Positions 7,412-16,002 of a stretch of DNA of 64,000 nucleotides are shown in pieces. The stretch spans positions 1 through 64,000 of the forward strand of contig DASUUU010000073.1 of NCBI GenBank assembly GCA_036373915.1, read 5' to 3'. This DNA comes from JASLBX01 sp036373915 (GTDB taxonomy: Bacteria > Actinomycetota > Actinomycetes > Jiangellales > Jiangellaceae). The notes under the pieces are model-generated. The model saw only the letters and a list, made by a program, of their open reading frames with translations, did not search any database and had not been told where the DNA came from. Position 1 is the first letter of the stretch; each line of letters begins with the position of its first letter. A program made the translations under genes and the position numbers.

Positions 7412-8983
7412 CTAACCGTCAACCGTCACCGACACCCGGTGCCACCCGGTCGCGCCGTCCGGTGCAGGCGGGCGCTGCGTTCCGGTCTGCACCTCACCGT
7501 CGGCGGTGATCGCCCGCACTTCGAGATCGTGTCGCCCCTGGTCGGCGTCCCATTGCCACACCCATTGCCGCCAGGTGGCCGTACTCGGCACCGCGCCGAG
7601 CTCCGCCCGCTGCCATGGCCCGCCGTCGACCCGTACCTCGACCATGTCGATGCCGCGATGTTGCGCCCAGGCCACGCCCGCCACCGCCACCTGCCCCGAG
7701 CGCACCGTCGCGCCGCTGCTCGGCACGTCGATCCGGGACGAGACCTTGACCGGGCCACGCTCGGACCAACCTCTCGACGTCCAGTAGGCCGTGATCTCGT
7801 CGAACCTGCTGACCTCGAGGTCCACGACCCACTTGGTGGCGCTGACGTAGCCGTACAGTCCGGGGACGACCATCCGGACGGGGAACCCGTGCTCGACCGG
7901 CAGCGGCTCGCCGTTCATCGCCACAGCGAACAGCGAATCGCGTTCATCGGTGAGCACCTCGAGCGGAGTGCCACAAGTCCAGCCGTCCTGGGACGTCGAC
8001 AGGACCGCGTCGGCGTCGGGGTGCAGGCCCGCCATTGCGAGCACGTCCGACACCCGAACCCCTGTCCACAGCGCGTTGCCGATCAGGCTCCCGCCAACGG
8101 AGTTCGACACGCAACACAGCGTCACCCACCTGTCGACCAGCTCGAGCTCAACGAGCTCGTCGAAGCCCAGCACGACCTCCTGGTCGACCATGCCGTGAAC
8201 CCGGAGTCGCCAGTCGTCGGGTTGGATCAGCGGAACCGACAGTGCGGTGTCGATCCGGTAGAACTCGTCGTTGGGTGTCAGCCACGGCTCACTGCCGTCG
8301 ATTCCGAGATCGGCGCCCGGTGCCGGCCGGGCCGAAGGCAGCGGCCTGGGCAGGGCGATGTCCACGTCAGTACGCGACGCCTCCACCGCGCGGCGCCGGC
8401 CGCCGAGCGCGCCGCCCGCCGCGCCGGCGAGGACTGCTGCGGCCGCGGTGAAGCCGGCAGCGCGCAGGAACGTGCGTCGGTCGGCTCGCCCGCCGGCCAC
8501 CGGCTCGGTTCCAGTGGCTTCGGCGGCCTCTGCTTCGGCGGCCCCTGCGTCGACCGCGCGATTGACCAGAACCGGCAAGGCTAGGACGGCTGCGCCGGCG
8601 CCGGCGACGACAGGGAGCAGGTCGTACGTCACGGCGTCCGGTCTGCTGCGGACGGCGAGTGCGGCCAGCACACCCAGCGCGGCCGCGGCCAGCATCCCGG
8701 CGCGCCGGTGACGTTCGGCCAGCACGCCGATGGCGGCGGCCAGCACCGTCAGCACGACCACCACGCCACCGATCAGCACCGCCTTGTCGGCGGTACCGAA
8801 GGTCGCTATCGCCCACTCGGTCAGCCACGTCGGCGATAGCTCGATGACGACCTCGCCCACGGCGAGCACGGGTGTGATGCCGCGGTTGAGCAGCCCGGAC
8901 ACCAACTCGGCGACGCCTAGGCCCAACCCGGCCGCGAGGACTCCGGCCAGCGCCGCTGGCCACTTACGCGAAAGTCTGCGCAC
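7412..8983 (-). CDS. Membrane-anchored molybdopterin-dependent oxidoreductase (sulfite oxidase family)
   Basis: 523 aa. About four or five N-terminal helices are followed near residue 168 by a twin-arginine-like RRTFLRAAGF segment and a further hydrophobic stretch. The Oxidoreductase_molyb domain comes next, with the molybdenum-ligating cysteine in WVTLCCVSNSVGG and the pterin-binding VPGLYGYVSATKW, then a C-terminal Mo-co dimerisation domain. The catalytic domain should lie outside the membrane. Homologues oxidise sulfite or reduce oxidised side chains; the substrate here is not known. It is upstream of, and probably cotranscribed with, the aldo/keto reductase. Confidence 0.9.
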   Translation of the reverse strand: MRRLSRKWPAALAGVLAAGLGLGVAELVSGLLNRGITPVLAVGEVVIELSPTWLTEWAIATFGTADKAVLIGGVVVVLTVLAAAIGVLAERHRRAGMLAAAALGVLAALAVRSRPDAVTYDLLPVVAGAGAAVLALPVLVNRAVDAGAAEAEAAEATGTEPVAGGRADRRTFLRAAGFTAAAAVLAGAAGGALGGRRRAVEASRTDVDIALPRPLPSARPAPGADLGIDGSEPWLTPNDEFYRIDTALSVPLIQPDDWRLRVHGMVDQEVVLGFDELVELELVDRWVTLCCVSNSVGGSLIGNALWTGVRVSDVLAMAGLHPDADAVLSTSQDGWTCGTPLEVLTDERDSLFAVAMNGEPLPVEHGFPVRMVVPGLYGYVSATKWVVDLEVSRFDEITAYWTSRGWSERGPVKVSSRIDVPSSGATVRSGQVAVAGVAWAQHRGIDMVEVRVDGGPWQRAELGAVPSTATWRQWVWQWDADQGRHDLEVRAITADGEVQTGTQRPPAPDGATGWHRVSVTVDG

Positions 8984-9058
8984 TATCCCATCGTGCGTTG
9001 CAGGGGACGAGTTGAACAGCGAGCACGGTCGAACGTCACCGGATCGTCAGGTTGGCCG

Positions 9059-9673
9059 TCAGGGCGATACGAGCGCCCGCAGGTGGCCGGCGAGGGCGGT
9101 GAACGCCCGGCCCCGGTGGCTTACCGCGTCCTTATCGGTTGGCGGCATCTGCGCCGTAGTGCGGGTTTCGCCGTTCGGGACGAAGATCGGGTCGTAACCG
9201 AAACCGCCCGTGCCTCTGGGTTCGTGAATGATCCGGCCGATGACCCGGCCCTCTTCCACCACCTCGCGGCCGTCCGGCCGGGCCAGCGCTGCGACGCAGA
9301 CGAACGACGCGCCGCGGCGGGTATCCGGCACGTCGGCGAGTTGAGCGAGCAGCAACCGGAGGTTGGCCGCGTCGTCACCGTGGCGGCCCGACCAGCGCGC
9401 CGAGAAGACCCCGGGCATGCCGTTGAGCGCATCGACGCTGATGCCGGAATCGTCCGCGACCGCCGGCAGACCGGTGGCTGCGGCCACCGCATGCGCCTTC
9501 AGCAGGGCGTTCTCGGCGAACGTGAGACCAGTTTCCGGGACGTCGTCGACGCCCTCGAACTCCGAGACCGGCACCAGATCGACCGGCGCACCCGCCCGCT
9601 CGAGGATGCGCTGGATCTCGGTGACCTTGTGCTGGTTGCGGGTGGCCAGCACCACCCGTGGAGCCACCGGCAT
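9059..9673 (-). CDS. rdgB: Non-canonical purine NTP pyrophosphatase (XTP/dITP diphosphatase)
   Basis: 204 aa. It hydrolyses dITP, ITP and XTP to the monophosphates, keeping damaged purines out of DNA and RNA. The N-terminal VLATRNQHKVTEI and central AVADDSGISVDALNG and GVFSARWSG blocks and the C-terminal GFGYDPIF and SHRGRA are the family hallmarks. Its ATG shares one base with the rph stop (TGATG). It corresponds to Rv1341 in the mycobacterial order. Confidence 0.96.
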   Translation of the reverse strand: MPVAPRVVLATRNQHKVTEIQRILERAGAPVDLVPVSEFEGVDDVPETGLTFAENALLKAHAVAAATGLPAVADDSGISVDALNGMPGVFSARWSGRHGDDAANLRLLLAQLADVPDTRRGASFVCVAALARPDGREVVEEGRVIGRIIHEPRGTGGFGYDPIFVPNGETRTTAQMPPTDKDAVSHRGRAFTALAGHLRALVSP

Positions 9674-10392
9674 CAGGCCAGCGCCGCCTGCTGCAGGGCG
9701 GTCAGCTCGGCACAGCCGGCCTCGGCAAGACCCAGAAGTGCATCGAGCTCCTTACGGTCGAACGGCGCCCCCTCGGCTGTTCCCTGCACCTCGATGAAGG
9801 CGCCACTGCCGGTCATGACGACGTTCATATCGGTCTCCGCCCGGACGTCTTCCTCGTAGCAGAGGTCGAGACGCGGCTCGCCGTCGATGACGCCGACCGA
9901 TACGGCCGAGACGGAGTCGCGCAGCAGCGCCGTTGAGGCGAGCAGGCCGCGCTCGCGCATCCACTCGAAGGCATCGGCAAGGGCCACGTATGCACCCGTG
10001 ATCGCCGCCGTGCGGGTGCCGCCGTCGGCCTGCAGGACGTCGCAGTCGACCACGATCGTGTTCTCACCCAGCGCGGACGTGTCGATGACACCGCGCAGCG
10101 ACCTTCCGACGAGGCGGGATATCTCGTGCGTCCGCCCGCCGATGCGGCCCTTGACCGATTCACGATCGGACCGGGTGTTCGTCGAGCGCGGCAGCATGGC
10201 GTACTCGGCCGTGACCCAGCCCTCACCAGAACCCTTGCGCCACCGCGGGACGCCTTCGGTGACCGACGCCGCGCACAGCACCCTGGTGTTGCCGAACGTC
10301 ACGAGCACCGAACCTTCGGCATGGTCCAACCAGCCGCGCTCGAAGGTGACGGGTCGAAGCTGGTCGGGCAGGCGGCCATCGGGTCGGGTCAT
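9673..10392 (-). CDS. rph: Ribonuclease PH
   Basis: 239 aa, the usual RNase PH length. It trims tRNA 3' ends phosphorolytically. Visible are RPVTFERGWLDHAEGSVL, the phosphate-binding GRTHEISRLVGRSLR and the active-site DCDVLQADGGTRTA. The ATG at 10392 gives the conserved MTRPDGR start; upstream in-frame sequence is not conserved-looking. The order murI-MBL-rph-rdgB is that of mycobacteria. Confidence 0.96.
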   Translation of the reverse strand: MTRPDGRLPDQLRPVTFERGWLDHAEGSVLVTFGNTRVLCAASVTEGVPRWRKGSGEGWVTAEYAMLPRSTNTRSDRESVKGRIGGRTHEISRLVGRSLRGVIDTSALGENTIVVDCDVLQADGGTRTAAITGAYVALADAFEWMRERGLLASTALLRDSVSAVSVGVIDGEPRLDLCYEEDVRAETDMNVVMTGSGAFIEVQGTAEGAPFDRKELDALLGLAEAGCAELTALQQAALA

Positions 10393-10450
10393 GCAGGGAA
10401 GGTTATCTGCCGGCACTGACGAGCGCGCCGGCTCCCGCCGCGACACCCGA

Positions 10451-11197
10451 TCAGATCTTGACGATCGCGCCCGAGCGCGCCAGTGCCGTCGGGCCGTCGA
10501 ACGCGCTCCTTGCCTCAGCGACGGTGCTGTCAGGGTCTCCCCACGGCAGGATGTGAGTCAGCATCAGCTGCCGGACGTTGGCCGCAGCCGCGTGTTCGCC
10601 CGCTTCGCGCCCGGTCAGATGGTGCCCGGATGGGTTGTCGTACCCCTCCAGGAAGGTGGCCTCGCACAGCAGAAGGTCGGCGTCCCGGGCGAGATCCACC
10701 AGGGCCGGCGTAGCGGCGGTGTCGCCGGAGTAGACCAGGACGCTCCCTTCGTGCTCGACACGCACGGCGTATGCGGGGACGGGATGGACGACCCGCGTAG
10801 CGGTCACTCGCACGTCGCCGATCACGAACGGGCGGTCGGGGTAGGTATCGAAGGCGAACTCGTTGGTCATGCCCGGGTCTTCGGGCAGGCCGTACGCGCG
10901 GGCCATGCGTTCGGCCGTGCCGTCCGGTCCCCATATCGCGATCTTGCTCCCGTCGCACCACGGGCTGTAGCGAGCGGCAACGTAGTAGCCGCACAGATCC
11001 ATGCAGTGATCGGGGTGCAGGTGACTCAGCAGCACGGCGTCGACCGTGTTGAGCCCGATCCGGCGTTGGAGCGGCCCGATCGCACCACTGCCGAGATCCA
11101 GCACCAGCGTCGTGTCGCCCGCCTCGACGAGATAGCACGACGCGGGCGAATCCGGGCCGGGAAGGGATCCGGTGCATCCCACGACCGTGAGCCTCAC
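10451..11197 (-). CDS. MBL-fold hydrolase, Rv1339-type cyclic nucleotide phosphodiesterase
   Basis: 248 aa metallo-beta-lactamase-fold enzyme with the dinuclear metal motif HLHPDH, further ligands in VVHPVPAY, YSGDTAA and THILPWGD, and an N-terminal TVVGCTGSLPGPDS strand. Position between murI and rph and overall make-up match M. tuberculosis Rv1339, reported as an atypical class II cAMP phosphodiesterase. cAMP hydrolysis is therefore likely but inferred. The GTG at 11197 overlaps the murI stop (GTGA). Confidence 0.87.
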   Translation of the reverse strand: MRLTVVGCTGSLPGPDSPASCYLVEAGDTTLVLDLGSGAIGPLQRRIGLNTVDAVLLSHLHPDHCMDLCGYYVAARYSPWCDGSKIAIWGPDGTAERMARAYGLPEDPGMTNEFAFDTYPDRPFVIGDVRVTATRVVHPVPAYAVRVEHEGSVLVYSGDTAATPALVDLARDADLLLCEATFLEGYDNPSGHHLTGREAGEHAAAANVRQLMLTHILPWGDPDSTVAEARSAFDGPTALARSGAIVKI

Positions 11198-12048
11198 CGG
11201 CGCACATCCTCGGTCAGCATGTCCTCGACGTCGGCCGCCACGATCGCCCGGAATCCGAGCGTGTCCTCGACCGATTCGATGCGAGGGCCGAGGAACCGGC
11301 GCCCGATCTCGCCGAACGGCTGCGGGTCGCCGGTCGCACGGAACCGGTGAGTCGGCGCAGGCAGGCGGTCCTCGCGCATCAAACCATGTTCGGTGAGCAC
11401 CCGGTACACGTCCTGCGCGGTCTCCTCCGCGCTGCTGACCAGGGTCACGCCGTCGCCCATGACATATGACAACACGCCGGTCAGCATCGGGTAGTGGGTG
11501 CAGCCGAGCACGAGCGTGTCGACGCCGGCCTCGCGCACAGGGTCGAGATACCTGTGCGCCACCTGCTCCAGTTCGGGACCGTGCGTAATGCCCTCTTCGA
11601 CGAACCGGACGAACTCCGGGCACGCCTGGGTGTAGATCCGCAGGTGCGGTGCGGCCGCAAAGGAGTCCTCGTAGGCCCGCGAGGCGATTGTCGCGCGGGT
11701 GCCGATGACGCCGATATGACCGTTGCGCGTGGCGGCGACGGCCCGCCGGACGGCCGGCGCGATGACCTCGACGACGGGCACGTCGTAGCGCTCCCGGGCG
11801 TCGCGCAGGACCGCGCTGCTAGCCGAGTTGCAGGCGATGACCAGCATCTTCACCCCGTCGGCGACGAGGGAGTCCATCACGTCGAGGGCGAACTCGCGCA
11901 CCTGTGCGATCGGCCGTGGCCCGTACGGGCCGCGGGCGGTATCACCCACGTAATGGATCGCTTCGTGCGGTAGCTGGTCGAGCACGGCGCGCACCACCGT
12001 GAGCCCGCCCACTCCGCTGTCGAAGATCCCGATCGGTGCGTCGCTCAT
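11194..12048 (-). CDS. murI: Glutamate racemase
   Basis: 284 aa. It interconverts L- and D-glutamate for peptidoglycan. The two catalytic cysteines are seen in ACNSAS (Cys73) and GCTHYP, with GIFDSGVGGLTV at the N-terminus and DTARGPYG. First gene of a tight block murI-MBL followed by rph-rdgB. The normal mycobacterial upstream neighbour, a rhomboid protease gene, is missing here. Confidence 0.97.
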   Translation of the reverse strand: MSDAPIGIFDSGVGGLTVVRAVLDQLPHEAIHYVGDTARGPYGPRPIAQVREFALDVMDSLVADGVKMLVIACNSASSAVLRDARERYDVPVVEVIAPAVRRAVAATRNGHIGVIGTRATIASRAYEDSFAAAPHLRIYTQACPEFVRFVEEGITHGPELEQVAHRYLDPVREAGVDTLVLGCTHYPMLTGVLSYVMGDGVTLVSSAEETAQDVYRVLTEHGLMREDRLPAPTHRFRATGDPQPFGEIGRRFLGPRIESVEDTLGFRAIVAADVEDMLTEDVRR

Positions 12049-12098
12049 GGCGTCCCGAGCCTACGGCATGCCATGCGCCGATCGGAGGATCGCCCGCG

Positions 12099-12638
12099 TC
12101 AGGGGGACACCAAGGTCCACAAGCCGGGGTAATCGACCACGATGCCATCAGCGTCCACCGCCAGGTCGGCCTGGAAGGACCCGGACGCGTACCGGTAGCC
12201 GTCGCCAGTGCGCGTGTACCGCTGGCGCTGCGGCCTGATGTCCAAGCCCGAACTCGGGTCGATGTATACGACGTCGATGTCCCGCGACTCGCCGATGTCG
12301 AGAGCCAGCCGCCGGATCGGAATGGTGTTGGTCAGCGGCGTGAGGGCGATGTCGACGTCAAGGCAGCCCGCCAGGTCGGGACGCTCGCGGCCGTCCAGGT
12401 CGTACCAGCCATCACCCTCTCGCCTGAGCGAGACCGCGGGCCGGCCATGGACGTCCACAGTGACACGGACCGGGCGCCAGGATGCGTCGCACTCGACGTG
12501 GTGGCGAAGGCGGATCGGCCGTCCGTCCACGACGGCGATGATCGCGCCGTCCGCGGTGACTCGATCTCCTGTCACATCGAGGGAGGTGTACTCGATGCCC
12601 CGCCATCGCTCGGCCGTCCAGACCAGCTCCCTTCTCAT
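12099..12638 (-). CDS. Putative glycolipid-binding domain protein (DUF1089)
   Basis: 179 aa. The opening RELVWTAERWRGIEYTSL and the later WRPVRVTVDV, GCLDVDIALTPLTNTIPIRRL and DVVYIDPSSGLDIRPQRQRY are the pattern of the 'putative glycolipid-binding' family (Pfam PF06475). It has no signal peptide or membrane segment and the molecular role is unknown. Its ATG overlaps the stop of the next gene upstream (ATGA), so the pair forms one transcript behind the palindrome at 13176-13201. Confidence 0.82.
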   Translation of the reverse strand: MRRELVWTAERWRGIEYTSLDVTGDRVTADGAIIAVVDGRPIRLRHHVECDASWRPVRVTVDVHGRPAVSLRREGDGWYDLDGRERPDLAGCLDVDIALTPLTNTIPIRRLALDIGESRDIDVVYIDPSSGLDIRPQRQRYTRTGDGYRYASGSFQADLAVDADGIVVDYPGLWTLVSP

Positions 12639-13189
12639 GACTTGACCTCCGCGACGTTTCGCCGGCCGAACATCTGTTGCTCCATGCGCCAACGAGCCGG
12701 ATCGTCCGCGATGTATCCGCGCCACTGGAAGCTCTCCTGGGTGATATCGCTGAACACCCAGCGCAACGGCCTTCCGTCGACGTCCGGGCCCTCGAGGACG
12801 ATCTCGTCATCGACAGCGCGTGCAGTCAGTGTGATCAGCGTGCCCGAGACCGCGCCGAACCAGACGACGTGCCACGTGTCGGTATGAGCGTTGTAGTGAC
12901 GCACGGACGTCCCGATGCCTCGCTTACCGGGCTCAGCGCTACCGGTCCGGGAGTTCGGATAGATCAGTACGTCCTGTACGCATCGGCCGTCGAGTGTCCA
13001 GCCGAATGACCACGTTCCCGGCTGGTCGTACACGGCGGCGCCGTCGCCGGCGAAGAACTGCACTCGCATGCGCCACTCGCCGACGAACCGGCCGAACAGC
13101 GCAAGGCGGTCGCTCAAGTCGGGATGCGGTGCGCGGCTCGCCAGCTTCGCCGCAAATCCGTCCATCGGAGAGGTGTAACCTGTCATCAC
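12635..13189 (-). CDS. DUF1579-like conserved hypothetical protein
   Basis: About 184 aa. The segment FGRFVGEWRMRVQFF and a series of Trp-rich beta-strand-like stretches (TWSFGWTLDGRCVQD, TWHVVWFGAVSG, RWVFSDITQESFQWRG) resemble DUF1579/lipocalin-like small-ligand barrels. This is a fold-level guess. The start is GTG 13189, with TAACCT 6 nt upstream as a leaderless -10 box; ATG 13186 is equally possible. First gene of a two-gene operon divergent from the CGNR regulator. Confidence 0.7.
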   Translation of the reverse strand: MMTGYTSPMDGFAAKLASRAPHPDLSDRLALFGRFVGEWRMRVQFFAGDGAAVYDQPGTWSFGWTLDGRCVQDVLIYPNSRTGSAEPGKRGIGTSVRHYNAHTDTWHVVWFGAVSGTLITLTARAVDDEIVLEGPDVDGRPLRWVFSDITQESFQWRGYIADDPARWRMEQQMFGRRNVAEVKS

Positions 13190-13201
13190 TTTTGCAGGTT
13201 A
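13176..13201. promoter_or_regulatory. Palindromic operator between CGNR regulator and its divergent operon
   Basis: TAACCTG (13176-13182) and CAGGTTA (13195-13201) form a perfect 7-bp inverted repeat with a 12-bp spacer. The right arm coincides with the leftward -10 box, and the arms flank the start codon of the leftward gene. A third copy of the core, GGTTAAC, lies at 13243-13249 across the start of the regulator gene. This layout suits repression of both directions, presumably by the CGNR protein. Confidence 0.55.
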
Positions 13202-13240
13202 ACCTCGGCGCCCTACCAGCGCAACCAGTAAGATGATTGA

Positions 13241-13762
13241 GTGGTTAACATGCGCGAGGGGAACCAACTGGCTCCAGGACGGCTCGAGGACGTACGAACG
13301 CTGCTCAACACCTGGCTGATCCCCAACGACACCCGGGTGGCCGAGGACCGGTTCGACGCCTACGCCGAGCGCAACCACATCCCGGCGGCCGAGCGCTCGC
13401 AGCTGCGGCTGCTCCGCGACGACCTTCGTCGTGTGGCGGAGCGGTCGGTGCCGCCTGACGGGATCTTCAACAGGTGGATCGACCGGCTCGGCGTGCGGCC
13501 GGAGGTCGCGTCACGAAAGGTGGGCTTCCAGCACGCGGGCGGGGTCAGCGGTGAGACCGTCGTGATCTGCTTGGCGGCATTGTCGTCCGGCGAGTGGAGC
13601 CGGCTCAAAGCGTGCCCCGACTGCCGATGGGTCTTCTACGACCACAGTCGCAACGAGAGCAAGCGATGGTGCCTGATGACCGCCGGAGGCCCGGACGGCC
13701 GTTCGTGCGGCAGCATCGCCAAGGTCCGGGCGTACCGGGCTCGGGCCCGCCAGACCGGATGA
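13241..13762 (+). CDS. CGNR zinc-finger-like transcriptional regulator
   Basis: About 173 aa. The N-terminal part matches ABATE-type ligand-binding domains (a LLNTWLIPNDTR opening followed by a long helical stretch). The C-terminus has the zinc-finger pattern with CPDC, WC and CGS, where CGNR proteins usually read C-G-N-R; here it is CGSI. The GTG at 13241 is supported by TAAGAT 6 nt upstream (leaderless). It is divergent from the DUF1579-like/glycolipid-binding pair and shares their palindromic promoter region, so autoregulation and control of the pair are likely. Confidence 0.82.
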   Translation: MVNMREGNQLAPGRLEDVRTLLNTWLIPNDTRVAEDRFDAYAERNHIPAAERSQLRLLRDDLRRVAERSVPPDGIFNRWIDRLGVRPEVASRKVGFQHAGGVSGETVVICLAALSSGEWSRLKACPDCRWVFYDHSRNESKRWCLMTAGGPDGRSCGSIAKVRAYRARARQTG

Positions 13763-13865
13763 CCTGGACGAACCAGGTGCTGCGGAGGAAGGTTCGGCAA
13801 CCTTGTCGGAGGCGGACGGTAGACAGGAGCTATCGAACTTCTGTCCGACTCATGGGAGGTTCTCC

Positions 13866-14186
13866 GTGGACTTCGACACAACGGTCGCCGACCAGGCCGC
13901 CGCTTACCTCAGGGGTGTGACGCCTGCCCGGTCCGCCACAACGACCGACCTCGACGATCCTGAACGCGGTGAGTGCCTGCGTTGTTATGTCGACCGTATG
14001 GTGGGCTCTCGCGGCTGCGACACCAGCGTTCGGTTCACCAGGCGCTGGCTCGAATGCTCGTCCTATGCGAACCCGGATCGGCTGCTGCGGTGGTTCGAGA
14101 GCAGCGGTGGCTACTGCGACTGCGAGGTGCTCATGAACGTGCTGCCCGACCATTGGCCGTTGCGGCCGGCCGGGGCCGAACCATAG
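13866..14186 (+). CDS. DUF2695 domain protein
   Basis: 106 aa. The C-terminus contains YCDCEVLMNV, the DUF2695 hallmark, after a Cys-containing ERGECLRCYVDRM and a basic helix with TRRWLE. The conserved cysteines suggest metal binding, but no function is known. GTG 13866 is chosen because GGGAGG (13854-13859) is 6 nt upstream; the longer in-frame reading has no such signal. It ends 5 nt from the convergent cysM stop. Confidence 0.8.
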   Translation: MDFDTTVADQAAAYLRGVTPARSATTTDLDDPERGECLRCYVDRMVGSRGCDTSVRFTRRWLECSSYANPDRLLRWFESSGGYCDCEVLMNVLPDHWPLRPAGAEP

Positions 14187-14191
14187 GCCTG

Positions 14192-15139
14192 CTAGGCCCA
14201 GAGCTGGCCGTCCAGCCGCTGCTCGGCATCGTCCAGCGTGCCCTCGTAGGCGCCGGTCGACAGGTACTTCCAGCCGGCGTCGGCCACGACGAAGGCGATA
14301 TCGGCGCGCTCGCCCGCGGCCACCGCCTTGCGGGCGATGCCGAGAGCGGCGTGGAGCGCGGCGCCGGTCGAGATGCCGGCGAAGATGCCTTCGGATTCGA
14401 GCAGCTCACGGGTGCGGCGGACGGCGTCGCGGGGTCCGACCGAAAAGCGTGTGGTGAGCACCGACTCGTCGTAGAGCTCCGGCACGAAGCCCTCGTCGAG
14501 GTTTCGCAGCCCGTACACCAGCTCGCCGTAGCGGGGTTCGGCCGCGACGATCGCCACACCGGGCACCTTCTCGCGCAGGTAGCGGCCCACACCCATGAGG
14601 GTGCCGGTGGTCCCCAGGCCGGCCACGAAGTGGGTGATCGTCGGCAGGTCGGCGAGTAGTTCCGGACCGGTCGCGGCGTAGTGCGCCTCGGTGTTCGCCG
14701 GGTTCCCGTACTGGTAGAGCATCACCCAGTCGGGATTCTCGGCTGCAAGCTGCTTGGCCACGCGGACGGCTTCGTTCGACCCGCCGGCAGCGCCCGATGA
14801 GACGATCTCGGCGCCCCACATCCGGAGGAGCTGGCGGCGCTCCTCCGACGTGTTCTCCGGCATCACGCAGACCAGCCGGTATCCCTTGAGCTTGGCGGCC
14901 ATCGCCAGCGAGATACCGGTGTTTCCGGACGTCGGCTCCAGGATCGTGCAGCCGGGCGTCAGCGCGCCGTCCGCTTCGGCCATCTCGATCATCCGAAGCG
15001 CTGGGCGGTCCTTGACCGATCCGGTCGGGTTGCGGTCCTCGAGCTTGGCCCACAGCCGCACGTCCGGAGACGGCGACAACCGCGGCAGCCCGACCAGCGG
15101 GGTGCCACCGACGGCGTCCAGCAGCGAGTCGAACCGCAT
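14192..15139 (-). CDS. cysM: CysO-dependent cysteine synthase (O-phosphoserine sulfhydrylase)
   Basis: 315 aa, fold type II PLP enzyme. The Schiff-base Lys43 sits in NPTGSVKDRP, and SGNTGIS binds the substrate carboxylate; GTTGTLMG binds the PLP phosphate. Its place directly after cysO and mec identifies it as the CysM that takes O-phosphoserine and the CysO thiocarboxylate, as in mycobacteria, rather than O-acetylserine and sulfide. The gap to cysO is 3 nt. Confidence 0.94.
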   Translation of the reverse strand: MRFDSLLDAVGGTPLVGLPRLSPSPDVRLWAKLEDRNPTGSVKDRPALRMIEMAEADGALTPGCTILEPTSGNTGISLAMAAKLKGYRLVCVMPENTSEERRQLLRMWGAEIVSSGAAGGSNEAVRVAKQLAAENPDWVMLYQYGNPANTEAHYAATGPELLADLPTITHFVAGLGTTGTLMGVGRYLREKVPGVAIVAAEPRYGELVYGLRNLDEGFVPELYDESVLTTRFSVGPRDAVRRTRELLESEGIFAGISTGAALHAALGIARKAVAAGERADIAFVVADAGWKYLSTGAYEGTLDDAEQRLDGQLWA

Positions 15140-15142
15140 GGC

Positions 15143-15415
15143 TCACCCCCCGGCCACGGCCGGCAGCACCGTCACCGAGTCACCGTCGGACACCTGAGTC
15201 TTCAGGCCGTCGAGGAAGCGCACGTCCTCGTCGTTCAAGTAGACATTGACGAACCGGCGCAGGCCGTCGTCGTCGACCAGACGCTGACGCAGGCCGGGGT
15301 GCCGAGACTCCAGGTCATCGATCAGTGCGGCGAGCGTGTCGCCCGTGCCCTCAACCGCCTTCGCGCCACCGGTGTACTGGCGCAAGATCGTGGGGATGCG
15401 AACCTCGATGGACAT
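15143..15415 (-). CDS. cysO: Sulfur carrier protein CysO (MoaD/ThiS family)
   Basis: 90 aa ubiquitin-fold carrier ending in the required Gly-Gly (VAGG). The C-terminal glycine is turned into a thiocarboxylate that donates sulfur to CysM; the cysteine adduct is then freed by Mec. The body shows VRIPTILRQYTGG, FVNVYLNDEDVRFLDGL and GDSVTVLPAVAGG. The start has AGAGG 5 nt upstream. It is cotranscribed with cysM. Confidence 0.95.
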   Translation of the reverse strand: MSIEVRIPTILRQYTGGAKAVEGTGDTLAALIDDLESRHPGLRQRLVDDDGLRRFVNVYLNDEDVRFLDGLKTQVSDGDSVTVLPAVAGG

Positions 15416-15479
15416 CTTGACCTCTACGCTCCTCGGACGGCTGAACTCGCCTCATGCGCAACCACGGTATGCATCACCA

Positions 15480-15899
15480 TCATTCCGCACCGGCCACGAT
15501 CCGGACTTCTTCCTCGGTGACCTCGCCGTCGATGATGCGGTAGGAGCGCACCTCAGGTTCGACGAGTTCCTCACGAGTCGACACCAGCAGGTAGTGCGCA
15601 TCGGGCTCGGACGCGTAGGCGATGTCGGTTCGTGATGGGTACGCCTCGGTCGACGTGTGCGAGTGATAGATGACCACCGGCTCCTCGTCCCTGTCGTCCA
15701 TCTCGCGCCACACCTTCAACTGCTCCATCGAGTCGAAGCGGTAGAACGTCGCCGAACGCTCGGCGTTGGCCATCGGGACGAACCGCTCCGGCCGGTCCGA
15801 GCCGATCGGGCCGGCGACGATGCCGCAGGCCTCGTCCGGGTGGTCACGGCGGGCGTGGTCGATGACGGCGTCGACCAGGTCACGGCGAATCTCCAGCAC
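15480..15899 (-). CDS. mec: JAMM-type CysO-cysteine hydrolase
   Basis: 139 aa Zn-dependent peptidase that removes newly made cysteine from the CysO C-terminus. The JAMM/MPN+ motif is present: Glu in DEACGIV, then HSHTSTEAYPSRTD. The body (HARRDHPDEACG, PMANAERSATFYRFDS, QLKVWREMDD) is close to Rv1334. GTG 15899 is favoured over TTG 15908 because TAGACT lies 8 nt before it as a leaderless -10 box. Upstream partner of cysO and cysM. Confidence 0.93.
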   Translation of the reverse strand: MLEIRRDLVDAVIDHARRDHPDEACGIVAGPIGSDRPERFVPMANAERSATFYRFDSMEQLKVWREMDDRDEEPVVIYHSHTSTEAYPSRTDIAYASEPDAHYLLVSTREELVEPEVRSYRIIDGEVTEEEVRIVAGAE

Positions 15900-16002
15900 G
15901 ACAGCCAAGTCTACGGTCCGGCTCGATCACGTTCAGCATGCCTGTGGGTGCCGTACCAGGCGCGTGCGGGTGGTACGGCGCCGACGAACCTGGTGGTGTG
16001 CG

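Noticed and set aside
7412..8983. MsrP-type methionine sulfoxide reductase
   Set aside because: The catalytic domain is followed by a Mo-co dimerisation domain and no heme partner gene (msrQ) is adjacent, so the sulfite-oxidase family label is safer.
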